39,747 nt of DNA from an uncultured Oscillospiraceae bacterium. GTDB lineage: Bacteria; Bacillota; Clostridia; Oscillospirales; Oscillospiraceae. The stretch spans positions 1 through 39,747 of the forward strand of contig CAJTLI010000023.1 in assembly GCA_910577525.1 (NCBI GenBank), in the 5' to 3' direction. The notes beneath the pieces are model-generated. The model searched no databases. It saw only the letters and a program-made list of their open reading frames with translations, and was not told the origin of the DNA. A program made the position numbers and the translations under genes. Positions 25,221 to 34,023 of this stretch are shown here, piece by piece (position 1 is the stretch's first letter; every line of letters begins with the position of its first letter).

Positions 25221-26558
25221 ATGAAAAAAATGTGGAAAAAAGCCACGGCCCTTATGCTGGCCCTGCTGATGGTGGCCGGCCTGGCCGCCTGCGGCAATGG
25301 CAATGCCGACGGCTCCCAGTCCCCCGCCAACTCCCCCGCTGCCAGCGGCAGCCCGGCCAACTCTACCGAGCCCGGCTCCACCGACGAGGAGGTCACGCTG
25401 AAATGGGCCGTGTGGGACATCAACCTCACTACTTACTACCAGCCCCTCATCGACGCCTACGTGGCCGACCACCCCAACGTGAAGATTGAGATGGTGGACC
25501 TGGGCTCCAGCGATTACCAGAACGCCCTCATCACTCAGCTCACCGGCAACGCCGACCTGGACGTGGTGTGCGTGAAGGACATTCCCGGCTACGCCAACCT
25601 GGTGAAGGGCGGCTACCTGTCCGACATGAGCGGCGAGGGCATCGACGCCTCTCTGTACGGCGGCACCATCGAGCAGATCTCCGTGGACGGCAAGTTCTAC
25701 GCCCTGCCCTTCCGCTCCGACCACTGGGTCATCTACTACAACAAGGACCTGTTTGACGCCGCCGGCGTGGACTACCCCACCAACGACATGACCATCGCCG
25801 AGTACGACGAGCTGGCCCGCAAGGTCACCTCCGGCACCGGCGCCGGAAAGGTGTACGGCTCCCACTTCCACACCTGGCGCTCCGCGCCCTCCCTGTTCGC
25901 GGTGCTGGACGGCCAGCACACCGTGGTGGACGGCAATTACGACTTCATGAAGTCCACCTATGAGTGGGTTCTGGCCGAGCAGAACGACGGCATCTGCCAG
26001 GATTACGGCACCCTGAAGGCCACCTCCACTCACTACTCCGGCGTGTTCTTCAACGAGCAGTGCGCGATGATGAACATGGGCAGCTGGTTCATCCCCACCC
26101 AGATCGAGAAGGTCAAGTCCGGCGAGTCCCTGGCTGACAACTGGGGCATCGTGAAGTATCCCCATCCCGAGGGAGTGCCCGCCGGCACCACCCTGGGCAC
26201 CATCACCTCCGTGGCGGTCAACGCCGCCTCTGAGAAGCAGGCCGCGGCCCTGGACTTCGTGAAGTTCGTGGGCGGCGAGCAGGGCGCCGAGATCATTGCC
26301 AAGACCGGCACCTTCCCCGCCATCAAGAGCGACGCCGTGCTGGATGAGCTGGCCAAGATGGACGGCTTCCCCACCGACGAGGCCAGCAAGGAGGCCCTGA
26401 GCACCACCCAGGTCTACCTGGAGATGCCCATGCACGACAAGGCCGCCGACATCGAGGGCGTGCTGAACGAGGCCCATGACGGCATCATGACCGGTGCCAT
26501 GACCATCGACGAGGGCATCCAGAAGATGAACGACGAGGTCAGCGCTCTGCTGGGCTGA
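25221..26558 (+). CDS. Sugar ABC transporter solute-binding lipoprotein (family 1)
   Basis: A lipoprotein signal with lipobox GLAAC (Cys24) and a Ser/Asn/Gly linker lead into a SBP_bac_1 fold starting at VTLKWAVWDINLTTYYQPLIDAYVADHPNVKIEMVDL. Further family blocks are YALPFRSDHWVIYYNKDLFDAAGV, the central AMMNMGSWFIP and the C-terminal EVSALLG. The length of 445 is typical for oligosaccharide binders. The ribosome site GGAGG is 7 bases before ATG 25221. It is followed by a strong hairpin and then by two permeases. Context (GH88, DUF2264, hexuronate operon) suggests binding of uronic-acid-containing oligosaccharides. Confidence 0.93.
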   Translation: MKKMWKKATALMLALLMVAGLAACGNGNADGSQSPANSPAASGSPANSTEPGSTDEEVTLKWAVWDINLTTYYQPLIDAYVADHPNVKIEMVDLGSSDYQNALITQLTGNADLDVVCVKDIPGYANLVKGGYLSDMSGEGIDASLYGGTIEQISVDGKFYALPFRSDHWVIYYNKDLFDAAGVDYPTNDMTIAEYDELARKVTSGTGAGKVYGSHFHTWRSAPSLFAVLDGQHTVVDGNYDFMKSTYEWVLAEQNDGICQDYGTLKATSTHYSGVFFNEQCAMMNMGSWFIPTQIEKVKSGESLADNWGIVKYPHPEGVPAGTTLGTITSVAVNAASEKQAAALDFVKFVGGEQGAEIIAKTGTFPAIKSDAVLDELAKMDGFPTDEASKEALSTTQVYLEMPMHDKAADIEGVLNEAHDGIMTGAMTIDEGIQKMNDEVSALLG

Positions 26559-26589
26559 GCCGAATCATAAGTACCCACAGAATCACCAG

Positions 26590-26620
26590 GGCTGGCGGGG
26601 CGGATTCCGCCCCGCCAGCC
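26590..26620. terminator. 14-bp GC hairpin between binding protein and permeases
   Basis: 26590-26603 pairs perfectly with 26607-26620 around loop ATT, then TCCGTTTTG. It is likely a partial terminator or 3' stabiliser that sets binding protein expression above permease expression. Confidence 0.6.
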
Positions 26621-26651
26621 TCCGTTTTGAGCAATCAGAGAGGAGGATTTG

Positions 26652-27587
26652 ATGCAGAAAACACAGATTCCGGCGGCTTCGGAGGCGGTCGTCAAGTCCC
26701 GGAAGAAACGGGAGGCCATCAAAAATCTGGTGGCCTACAGCTTCATCGCCCCCAACTTCATCGGCTTCGCCGTGTTCACCCTGGTGCCCATGGTGATGGC
26801 CATCGCCCTGGCCTTCCTGTCCTGGGACGGCTCCAACAATAACCCCATCACCTTCGTGGGCCTTCAGAACTTCATCGACCTGTTTCAGGACGCCAAGTTC
26901 ACCCAGGCCCTGTTCAACACCATCGCCTACGCCGTTATCACCGTGCCCCTGACCATGGCGGCCTCTCTGGGGCTGGCCATCCTGCTCAACCAGCAGATCC
27001 ACGCCCGGAACTTCTTCCGCACCATGATGTTCTTCCCCTACGTGGCCTCCATGGTGGCGGTGACTGCCGTGTGGAACATGCTGTTCAATCCCGCCATGGG
27101 CCCGGTGAACATGATCCTGTCCGGCCTGGGGGTGGAGAACCTGCCCCGGTGGTCGGTGGACAACAACTGGTTCATCTGCATGGGCACGGTGATCCTGTTC
27201 TCCATCTGGAAGTTCATGGGCTACTACATGATTATCTACCTGGCGGGCCTCCAGGGGGTCAACCCGGACCTCTACGAGGCGGCGGCCCTGGACGGGGCCA
27301 GCCCCTGGAAAAAATTCTGGTATGTCACCCTGCCCCAGCTGCGGCCCACCACCTTCTTTGTCACCGTGATGCTCACCATCCAGTGCTTCAAGGTGTACGA
27401 CATCTTCCTGATGATTACCAACTTCGGCCCCGGCGGCAAGACCCGGGTGCTGGTGGGCAATATCTATGAGGCCGCGTTTACGTCCCGGAAGTTCGGCTAC
27501 TCCAGCGCCATGGCCATGATCCTGTTCATTCTGGTGCTCATCGTCACGCTGATCCAGTTCCGGGGCGAGAAGTCCATGAACGAGTGA
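26652..27587 (+). CDS. MalF/UgpA-type sugar ABC transporter permease
   Basis: This 311-residue protein has a basic cytoplasmic N-terminus and six membrane helices. The opening SFIAPNFIGFAVFTLVPMVMAIALAF is characteristic of family 1 sugar permeases. The cytoplasmic coupling motif YEAAALDGASPWKKFWYVTLPQLRP contacts the ATPase. ATG 26652 has GAGGAGG upstream; a TTG directly before it could add one residue. It forms the pore with the permease 14 bases downstream. No ATPase gene accompanies the pair. Confidence 0.94.
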   Translation: MQKTQIPAASEAVVKSRKKREAIKNLVAYSFIAPNFIGFAVFTLVPMVMAIALAFLSWDGSNNNPITFVGLQNFIDLFQDAKFTQALFNTIAYAVITVPLTMAASLGLAILLNQQIHARNFFRTMMFFPYVASMVAVTAVWNMLFNPAMGPVNMILSGLGVENLPRWSVDNNWFICMGTVILFSIWKFMGYYMIIYLAGLQGVNPDLYEAAALDGASPWKKFWYVTLPQLRPTTFFVTVMLTIQCFKVYDIFLMITNFGPGGKTRVLVGNIYEAAFTSRKFGYSSAMAMILFILVLIVTLIQFRGEKSMNE

Positions 27588-27601
27588 GGGAGGGAGCGCG
27601 T

Positions 27602-28435
27602 ATGAAAGAGAAATCCGGCGTCACCGGCGGCAAGATCGCCGTGTATACCGTGCTGATTCTGCTGTCCATCCTCACCATCATCCCCTTCGCCTGGATGCTG
27701 TCCGCGTCCCTGAAGCTGAACAAGGACGTGTTCACCTGGCCCATGGAGTGGATTCCCTCCAACCCCCAGTGGGCCAACTACATCAACATCTGGACCAAGA
27801 TCCCCCTGCTGAAGTATATCAGCAACACCGCCATCCTGACGGTAGTTGTCACCCTGCTCCAGCTGCTCACCTCCAGCTTCGCGGCCTACGCCTTCGCCAA
27901 GCTGCGCTTTAAGGGCCGCAACCTGCTGTTCCTGGGCTACATCGCCACCATTGCCATGCCCTGGCAGGTGTACATGGTGCCCCAGTTCATGATGATGAGC
28001 GGGATGGGCCTCAACGACAAGCTGCTGGCCATGGTGTGCCTCCAGGCCTTCTCCGCCTTCGGCGTGTTTCTGATGAAGCAGTTCTACGACGGCATCCCCG
28101 ACGAGCTGTGCGAGGCCGCCCGCATCGACGGCCTCAGCGAATACGGCATCTGGCGGCGGATCATGCTGCCCCTGTCCAAGCCCAGCCTGGCAACCCTGAC
28201 CATCTTCACCTTCGTCAACACCTGGAACGACTTCCTGGGCCCCCTGCTCTACCTGCATACCGACACGAAAAAGACCCTGCAATTGGGCCTGCGCATGTTC
28301 ATCGGCCAGTATTCCTCCGAGTACGGCCTGATTATGGCCGCGTCGGTGGTGGCGCTGATTCCGGTGCTGATCGTGTTCCTGGCCCTGCAAAAATACTTTG
28401 TCCAGGGTATTGCCAGCAGCGGCCTGAAAGGGTAA
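27602..28435 (+). CDS. MalG/UgpE-type sugar ABC transporter permease
   Basis: This protein has 277 residues and six helices. The N-terminal helix is followed by the family phrase LSILTIIPFAWMLSASLK, the coupling motif is CEAARIDGLSEYGIWRRIMLPLSKP, and the C-terminus LQKYFVQGIASSGLKG is typical of MalG-type permeases. ATG 27602 is preceded by GAGGGAGGGAGC. It lies 14 bases from the MalF-type partner and is followed by a hairpin and the GH88 gene. Confidence 0.94.
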   Translation: MKEKSGVTGGKIAVYTVLILLSILTIIPFAWMLSASLKLNKDVFTWPMEWIPSNPQWANYINIWTKIPLLKYISNTAILTVVVTLLQLLTSSFAAYAFAKLRFKGRNLLFLGYIATIAMPWQVYMVPQFMMMSGMGLNDKLLAMVCLQAFSAFGVFLMKQFYDGIPDELCEAARIDGLSEYGIWRRIMLPLSKPSLATLTIFTFVNTWNDFLGPLLYLHTDTKKTLQLGLRMFIGQYSSEYGLIMAASVVALIPVLIVFLALQKYFVQGIASSGLKG

Positions 28436-28460
28436 AATCAAAATACGCACTTACCCACAG

Positions 28461-28492
28461 CCAAGGGGCGGGGCCTGTGCCCCGCCCCTTGG
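28461..28492. terminator. 13-bp GC hairpin between permease and GH88 genes
   Basis: CCAAGGGGCGGGG (28461-28473) pairs perfectly with CCCCGCCCCTTGG (28480-28492). No T-run follows, so read-through into GH88 is likely. Confidence 0.5.
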
Positions 28493-28521
28493 CGCTATTA
28501 TGAGTAAATGAGGTGTTCCCA

Positions 28522-29676
28522 ATGAGCAGACCCCTTCCCATCACCGGCGAACAGGTGGGCGCCGCCCTGGACAAGGCCGTGGAGCAGGTGCGGCTCAACC
28601 TGCCCAAGTACACCAAAAAGTGCCAGAACCACTCCAGCGTGAAGGGCATCTACCCCACCTGCAAAAACGACGAGTGGACCTGCGGCTTCTGGCCGGGGGA
28701 GATCTGGCTGGCCTATGAGCGCACCCATGACGGGGCTTTCCGTGAGGCGGGGCTGACCCTGGTGGACAGCTTCGACCGGCGCATCCGCCGGAAAGTCAAG
28801 GTGGCCCACCACGACATGGGCTTTTTGTACACCCCCGCCTGCGTGGCGGCCTACAAGCTCACCGGGGACCAGAAGGCCAGGGAGGCCGCCATCCTGGCGG
28901 CGGACCAGCTCATCAGCCGCTTCCAGCCCAAGGGAGAGTTCATCCAGGCCTGGGGACGGATGGGCTCGCCCATCAACTACCGCTTCATCATCGACTGCCT
29001 GCTGAACCTGCCCCTGCTGTACTGGGCCAGCCAGGAGACGGGGGACGGGAAATATGCCGGCATCGCCAAACGGCACACCGCCACCTGCATGGCCAACTCC
29101 TTCCGGCCCGACGGCTCCACCTTCCACACCTTTTACATGAAGAAGGACGGCTCCCCCGGCCATGGCCGGACCTGCCAGGGCTATCAGGACGACAGCTTCT
29201 GGGCCAGGGGACAGGCTTGGGGGGTGTACGGCTCTATTTTGAGCTACCGCTACACCAAAGACCCCGCCGCGCTGGACACCTTCAAGCGGGCGCTGGCCTT
29301 CTATCTCACCCGCCTGCCGGAGGATCTGGTGCCCTGCTGGGATATGCTGTTCCAGCCGGACAGCGGCGAGCCCCGGGACTCCTCCTCCGCCGCCATCGTG
29401 GCCTGCGGCCTGCTGGAGGCGGTGCGCATCCTGCCCCGGGAGGAGACGGGGGAGTATGAGAGGCTGGCCCGGGAGATGGTGGGCAGCCTGGCGGCCAATT
29501 ACGCCGTGGAGACCCCGGTGGAGGGGACGGGCCTCATCCTCCACGGCACCTACAGCAAAAAGTCCCCCTACAACACCTGCTTCCCGGAGGGGGTGGACGA
29601 GTGCACCTCCTGGGGGGACTTTTACTACATGGAGGCCCTCACCCGGCTGGCCGAGGACTGGGACCCATATTGGTAA
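28522..29676 (+). CDS. GH88 unsaturated glucuronyl hydrolase
   Basis: This enzyme releases the 4,5-unsaturated uronic acid left at the end of oligosaccharides by polysaccharide lyases; the product rearranges to 5-keto-4-deoxyuronate. The 384-residue alpha6/alpha6 barrel carries KVAHHDMGFLYTPACVAAYKLTG with Asp98, and YRFIIDCLLNLPLLYWAS with Asp158. These correspond in spacing to the catalytic Asp88/Asp149 pair of characterised GH88 enzymes. PVGYQDDS-like RTCQGYQDDSFWARGQAWG and the end CTSWGDFYYMEALTRL are also typical. There is no signal peptide, so it acts in the cytoplasm after import. ATG 28522 is preferred over GTG 28513 on spacing from AGGTG. Confidence 0.92.
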   Translation: MSRPLPITGEQVGAALDKAVEQVRLNLPKYTKKCQNHSSVKGIYPTCKNDEWTCGFWPGEIWLAYERTHDGAFREAGLTLVDSFDRRIRRKVKVAHHDMGFLYTPACVAAYKLTGDQKAREAAILAADQLISRFQPKGEFIQAWGRMGSPINYRFIIDCLLNLPLLYWASQETGDGKYAGIAKRHTATCMANSFRPDGSTFHTFYMKKDGSPGHGRTCQGYQDDSFWARGQAWGVYGSILSYRYTKDPAALDTFKRALAFYLTRLPEDLVPCWDMLFQPDSGEPRDSSSAAIVACGLLEAVRILPREETGEYERLAREMVGSLAANYAVETPVEGTGLILHGTYSKKSPYNTCFPEGVDECTSWGDFYYMEALTRLAEDWDPYW

Positions 29677-29691
29677 ACGGAGTGTATATTT

Positions 29692-31416
29692 ATGGAGAGA
29701 TATCACTATACGGCGGCGGATTTTGCCACAAAGGCGGCGGCGCAGGCCGCTCTGATGCGCCTGCTGGCGCCGCTGAAGCCCTATTACAGCAAAGGGGGCG
29801 CCCGGGTGGATCTGGGCGTCACCAGCACCCACTATGAGGACGACTCCATCCAGATGGAGGCCTTTGCCCGTCCGCTGTGGGGGCTGGTGCCCTTCTGGGC
29901 GGGGGGAGGAGAGGACCCGGAGTTTGAGGACCTGTACCGCCGGGGCTTCGCCTGCGGCCCCGACCCGGACCACCCGGAATACTGGCACAAATGCCGGCAC
30001 TACGACCAGAAGTTCTGCGAGATGGCGGCGCTGTCCTACGGTATCCTGTTCACCCCGGACAAGGTGTGGGAGCCCCTGTCTGGTCGGGAAAAGGATAACC
30101 TGGCGGAGTGGATGTGGGAGATCAACCGCTTTGAGTGCGTGGCCAGCAACTGGCAGTGGTTCTGCATCCTCACCAATCTGGCGCTGAAATCGGTGGGACG
30201 GCCCTACAGCCGGGAGAGGCTGGAATCGGGCCTCCGGCTGATCGAGGACTATTACGACGCCGGGGGCTGGTATCACGATGGAGCCGGGGGAGAAAAGGAC
30301 TACTATAATCCCTTCGTCATGGTGAGCTACGGCCTGCTCTACGCCATGTTCATGGAGGGGGAAGAGCCCCAGCGGTGCGCCCGCTACCGCCAGCGGGCCC
30401 GGGAATTTGCCAGGGACTACGTCTACTGGTTCGGCGGGGACGGAGCCTCCATCGCCTATGGCCGGTCGCTGACCTACCGCTTCGCCCAGGGGGCCTTTTG
30501 GGCCGTCGCCCTGCTGGCCGGGGAGGAGGTCCTGCCCCTGCCGGTGATGAAAGGACTGATTGCCCGGCACTTGGCCTGGTGGCTGAATCAGCCCATCTAT
30601 GACAACGCCGGGGTGCTGGCCATCGGCTACGCCTACCCCAATTTGCAGATGTCGGAGACCTATAACGCCCCCGGCTCCCCCTACTGGGCGCTTAAAGCCT
30701 TTGCCTTCCTGGCCCTGCCCGACGGCCATCCCTTCTGGTCCGCCGGGTGCGTCCCCCTGCCGGAGCTGGAGCGGTGCAGGTTTCTGCCCCACGCCAATAT
30801 GATCGTCCAGCATGGCGGGGAGAACGCTGTGGCCCTGGTTCCCGGCCGGCTGGAGATGGAGCCCTATGCCCATACAGCGGAGAAATACAGCAAGTTCGCC
30901 TACTCCAGCCGCTTCGGGTTCAGCATCGCCCGGGGCAATTACGAGCTGGGCCAGATGGCCCCGGACAGCTCGCTGTGTTTTCAGGTTGGGCGGTACTACT
31001 ACCAGCGGGACGTGGCCCAGCCGGGCTATTCCATCGGCCCGGAGGGCATCACCACCCGCTGGTCCCCGCTGGACGGCATCCAGGTGACTACCACCGTTCA
31101 GCCCACCCCCACAGGGCATATCCGGACCCACGTCATTGAGAGCGGTTTTGACTGCGTGGCCTATGACGGAGGCTTTGCCGTCAACGCCAGCGATTTTGAG
31201 CCCAACAGCCGGGGGGCAGAGGGGGCCCGGGCCTGGGCCCGCTGCGGGAAGGACTTCTGCGCCGTCGCCGCCCTGGAGGGCGGGGGAGCGGGCGAGGTGC
31301 TGGTTCCGGACCCTAACACCAATTTGATCTTTCCCAAGACGGTGATCCCCATGGCGGTGTACGCCATCAGGAAGGGGGCGCAGACCATCCGCACGCAGGT
31401 GGACTATTTCGACTGA
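29692..31416 (+). CDS. DUF2264 domain protein, probable glycoside hydrolase (GH154-like)
   Basis: This 574-residue protein reads as DUF2264 along most of its length. The start FATKAAAQAALMRLLAPLKPYYSKGGARVDLG is followed by an (alpha/alpha)-barrel-like part with HYDQKFCEMAALSYGILFTPDKVW and ASNWQWFCILTNLALKSVG. Further on come GGWYHDGAGGEKDYYNPFVMVSYGLLYA and GRSLTYRFAQGAFWAVAL, then a beta-rich C-terminal half. DUF2264 overlaps the glycoside hydrolase family GH154, in which beta-glucuronidases have been described; that link is from memory and not from a search. No signal peptide, so cytoplasmic. It lies 15 bases after the GH88 stop and probably works on the same imported uronide. Confidence 0.8.
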   Translation: MERYHYTAADFATKAAAQAALMRLLAPLKPYYSKGGARVDLGVTSTHYEDDSIQMEAFARPLWGLVPFWAGGGEDPEFEDLYRRGFACGPDPDHPEYWHKCRHYDQKFCEMAALSYGILFTPDKVWEPLSGREKDNLAEWMWEINRFECVASNWQWFCILTNLALKSVGRPYSRERLESGLRLIEDYYDAGGWYHDGAGGEKDYYNPFVMVSYGLLYAMFMEGEEPQRCARYRQRAREFARDYVYWFGGDGASIAYGRSLTYRFAQGAFWAVALLAGEEVLPLPVMKGLIARHLAWWLNQPIYDNAGVLAIGYAYPNLQMSETYNAPGSPYWALKAFAFLALPDGHPFWSAGCVPLPELERCRFLPHANMIVQHGGENAVALVPGRLEMEPYAHTAEKYSKFAYSSRFGFSIARGNYELGQMAPDSSLCFQVGRYYYQRDVAQPGYSIGPEGITTRWSPLDGIQVTTTVQPTPTGHIRTHVIESGFDCVAYDGGFAVNASDFEPNSRGAEGARAWARCGKDFCAVAALEGGGAGEVLVPDPNTNLIFPKTVIPMAVYAIRKGAQTIRTQVDYFD

Positions 31417-31440
31417 AAACACGGGGAGAGCGGTGATTTT

Positions 31441-32172
31441 ATGGGCTGGTATCAGACGCTGTATGAGGGAAACGGCCGGGGAGAGGGGCCGTCCGGCCCC
31501 AGGCCCAAGGGGCTCCGGCTGTTGCTGGACATCCTGCGCTGGCACTGGTGGACGCTGGTCAAGACCAATATCCTGTTCTGGCTGTGCTGCCTGCCGCTGG
31601 TCACGATTCCCGCCGCGCTGAAGGCCATGACCCGCGTGTGCGTCCTCCTTCTGCGGGGGGAACCCCTGGACCTGTGGCAGGACTGGTGGCAGGGGTTCCG
31701 CCGGGGGTTTGGGCGCGCCACGGGGCTGGGGCTCGCGGCGGCGCTGGTCCTGTCCGCCGCCGGGTCCGGCGTGGGTTTTTACGGCCGGGGCATGTCGGAA
31801 AACGGCCTGCTGGCCGCGCCGGCGCTGCTGCTGCTGTCGGCCATGGCGGTGGCGGTCATGGCGCTGCCCGGCCTGTTCTGCCTGCTGGAGTTCTCCGAGC
31901 TGAGGGCGGGCGACGCGGTGCGCAGCGCCCTGCTGCTGGTGCTGGTGCGCCTGCCCCAGCATCTGGCGGTGCTGGCCCTGCTGGCGGCGCTGGTTGTGCT
32001 GTACCTGCTGGCCTTTCCCTACTCCTCCATCGCCCTGGCGGCCATTGTGCTGGCTTTGTTCTGGCTGGCGGCCTGCTTCGCGGCCTGGCCGGGGCTGGAA
32101 AAATACGTATTCCGTACGGCGGAAAACCCGGAAGAGTCGAAAGAGCGCGGCCCGGATCATGAGGCTCCGTAA
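31441..32172 (+). CDS. YesL-like DUF624 membrane protein
   Basis: This 243-residue integral membrane protein has about five helices. The family opening LLDILRWHWWTLVKTNILFWLCCLPLVTIPAALKAMTRV matches DUF624, known from YesL next to YesMN and sugar ABC genes in Bacillus-type operons. Function in the family is unknown; it may assist the importer or the kinase. The start ATG 31441 follows GGGGAG 24 bases after the DUF2264 stop. Codon use and base composition match its neighbours. Confidence 0.85.
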   Translation: MGWYQTLYEGNGRGEGPSGPRPKGLRLLLDILRWHWWTLVKTNILFWLCCLPLVTIPAALKAMTRVCVLLLRGEPLDLWQDWWQGFRRGFGRATGLGLAAALVLSAAGSGVGFYGRGMSENGLLAAPALLLLSAMAVAVMALPGLFCLLEFSELRAGDAVRSALLLVLVRLPQHLAVLALLAALVVLYLLAFPYSSIALAAIVLALFWLAACFAAWPGLEKYVFRTAENPEESKERGPDHEAP

Positions 32173-32271
32173 CGATGGCTTCAAAATGCGGCAGAGACGG
32201 CTGATGTGGCGTGCCGCAGAAAAGCTGAACGGCCGCTTGTCCGAGATTGACGCTCAGGCAGCCGCAAATAA

Positions 32272-32305
32272 GCAATGCGCCGGTATATGTATACCGGCGC
32301 ATTGC
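32272..32305. terminator. Perfect 16-bp hairpin between convergent yesL-like and GH32 genes
   Basis: 32272-32287 pairs perfectly with 32290-32305, leaving a 2-base centre. Read on the minus strand it is followed by TTATTT, so it probably ends the GH32 transcript. The rest of 32173-32382 holds no gene I can support. Confidence 0.6.
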
Positions 32306-32382
32306 CTGCTGCGATGTCCTCCATTCCCGCTTAGGACCTGTATTCACAACCTCAAATCAACGCTTCTTTCAGGAAGTACTGA

Positions 32383-33900
32383 TTATAGCGTGGACCGTAT
32401 GGCCCCCTCGGCCTCCCCGTCAAACACAAGGTCGTATTTCTCCACGTCCACCAGTACCTGCCCGTCCGCCTCGAAGGTGATGGCGTCCGCTTCCTGGGGG
32501 GTGTAGATCACCGCGCTGGCCGCCGCCTCGCCGCCGTTGACGAACACCTCCACGCTGAACCGGTCCAGAATGACCCGGAGCTGGATCTCCCCGCCCTGGG
32601 GCCGCACTAAAAAGCTGCGGGTGTTGACGATGTCCCGGGGCAGGCCGCTGCGGCAGCGGTCGATCTTTATGGTGCTCTCGTCCGGCTTGTAGCGGATGAT
32701 GGTGTCGTGCCGGCCATCCTTGGCCACGTGGAGCCGGAACCAGCGGCAGGAGCCCTCCCCCATGGGCCTGACGGTGACGGTCATGTCCAGCACCCGGCCT
32801 TGGATGCCGGGCAGGTTGGTTTCCCCGCTAACCAGAATGTGGTGGTGAATCACCGGATTGCGCCGGTAAGCCTCCAGCTCCCGCACCGGGCGCTGGTACA
32901 GCCGCCCGTTTTCCACAGACAGCTCCCGGGGCAGGGTCATCTGCCCAAACCAGCGGCAGTGGAAGGGCTTGGCCCCCGCCGTGTCCCAGTTCTGCATCCA
33001 GGCAATCATAATCCGCCGCCCGTCCGGGGCCTCCAGCGTTTGGGGGGCGTAGAAGTCCAGTCCGTAGTCGATGGCCTGGACCCGCTCCCGGGTGAAGCCC
33101 GTTTCCCCGTCATAGTGTCCCATCAGGCACAGCGTTCCGTTGCCTGCGTGGAACTCCAGCCCGATGGGGGTCATGTCCTGGGGGCTGGTGAGAAGGATGT
33201 GCTTGCCGTCCAGGGTGAAAAAATCGGGGCACTCCCACATTTTTCCGTACTGGTTATTGCATCGGTCCAGAGTATGGACAAAGTCCCATTGCAAACCGTT
33301 CGCGCTCTGGTAGAGCAGGATGGCTCCGCTGCCATCCCCGGTGCGGTTGCCGATGGCGGCGTAAAACATTCCGTCCTTGTCCCGCCATGCCTTAGGGTCC
33401 CGAAAGTCGATGGCGCTGCCTCCCTGAGGCAGGTCCTTGCTGTCCAGCACCGGGTTTCCGCCCCACTTCTCGTAGTTCACCCCGTCGCCCACGGCCACGC
33501 ACTGGGTCTGCACGTCCTCCAAAAAGCCCTCGGGGTTGTGGTGGCGCTGGACGCCGGTGTACAGCAGCAGCTGCCGCCCGTCGGGCAGCTCCACAGCCCC
33601 GCCGGAGAAGCAGCCTGAGGCGTCGTATTCCTCATCCGGGGCCAGGGCGCAGGGCAGCCGCTCCCAACGTAGAAAGTCGCGGGTTTTCAGGTGGCCCCAG
33701 TGCATGGGGCCCCACTCGTTGGAGTAGGGATGGTATTGGTAGAACAGGTGGCACTCCCCCTTGTAGAAGGAAAATCCGTTGGGGTCGTTCATCCAGCCGA
33801 TGGTGGGGGTGGCGTGGAAGGCGGGGCGCTCGGTATCGGGGATGTGGGGGCCGTACTGGGTCTCAAAGTCCCGGGCCTTTTGCAGAATTTCGCTGGTCAT
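32383..33900 (-). CDS. GH32 beta-fructosidase (sucrose/sucrose-6-phosphate hydrolase type)
   Basis: This enzyme hydrolyses terminal beta-fructosyl bonds in sucrose, its phosphate or short fructans. The five-bladed propeller domain shows WMNDPNG (36-42) with nucleophile Asp39, FSGG (98-101), the stabiliser motif FRDP (166-169) and WECPDFF (222-228) with acid/base Glu223. A beta-sandwich C-terminal domain follows (about 350-505). There is no signal peptide, so it is cytoplasmic. The start at 33900 is favoured because AGGAGG is well spaced; an ATG nine bases upstream touches that site. It has its own promoter and lies behind an LplABC-type importer. Confidence 0.94.
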   Translation of the reverse strand: MTSEILQKARDFETQYGPHIPDTERPAFHATPTIGWMNDPNGFSFYKGECHLFYQYHPYSNEWGPMHWGHLKTRDFLRWERLPCALAPDEEYDASGCFSGGAVELPDGRQLLLYTGVQRHHNPEGFLEDVQTQCVAVGDGVNYEKWGGNPVLDSKDLPQGGSAIDFRDPKAWRDKDGMFYAAIGNRTGDGSGAILLYQSANGLQWDFVHTLDRCNNQYGKMWECPDFFTLDGKHILLTSPQDMTPIGLEFHAGNGTLCLMGHYDGETGFTRERVQAIDYGLDFYAPQTLEAPDGRRIMIAWMQNWDTAGAKPFHCRWFGQMTLPRELSVENGRLYQRPVRELEAYRRNPVIHHHILVSGETNLPGIQGRVLDMTVTVRPMGEGSCRWFRLHVAKDGRHDTIIRYKPDESTIKIDRCRSGLPRDIVNTRSFLVRPQGGEIQLRVILDRFSVEVFVNGGEAAASAVIYTPQEADAITFEADGQVLVDVEKYDLVFDGEAEGAIRSTL

Positions 33901-33933
33901 GGCGTTCATCCTCCTTGGCTGTCTCTACGGTCC

Positions 33934-33962
33934 ATTATAATTTGGGGACGGGGAAATGGCAA
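33934..33962 (-). promoter_or_regulatory. Promoter of the GH32 gene
   Basis: On the minus strand TTGCCA (33957-33962) and a perfect TATAAT (33934-33939) are separated by 17 bp, about 35 bases upstream of the start codon. GH32 can thus be transcribed separately from the importer. Confidence 0.65.
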
Positions 33963-33974
33963 GAGCATTTTTCG

Positions 33975-34006
33975 GGAAAAGGGGCGGCACAGACCGCCCC
34001 TTTTCC
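33975..34006. terminator. 13-bp hairpin between the binding protein gene and GH32
   Basis: GGAAAAGGGGCGG (33975-33987) pairs with CCGCCCCTTTTCC (33994-34006). It lies directly after the minus-strand binding protein gene and upstream of the GH32 promoter, so it likely ends the importer transcript. Confidence 0.6.
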
Positions 34007-34023
34007 ACTTCGTGCAGGTGTGG

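Noticed and set aside
28498..32184. A very long open frame (over 1200 codons) antisense to the GH88, DUF2264 and YesL-like genes
   Set aside because: High GC suppresses stop codons on the opposite strand. The translation is rich in Gly, Pro, Gln, His and Val without family motifs, whereas the plus-strand genes are clearly recognisable.
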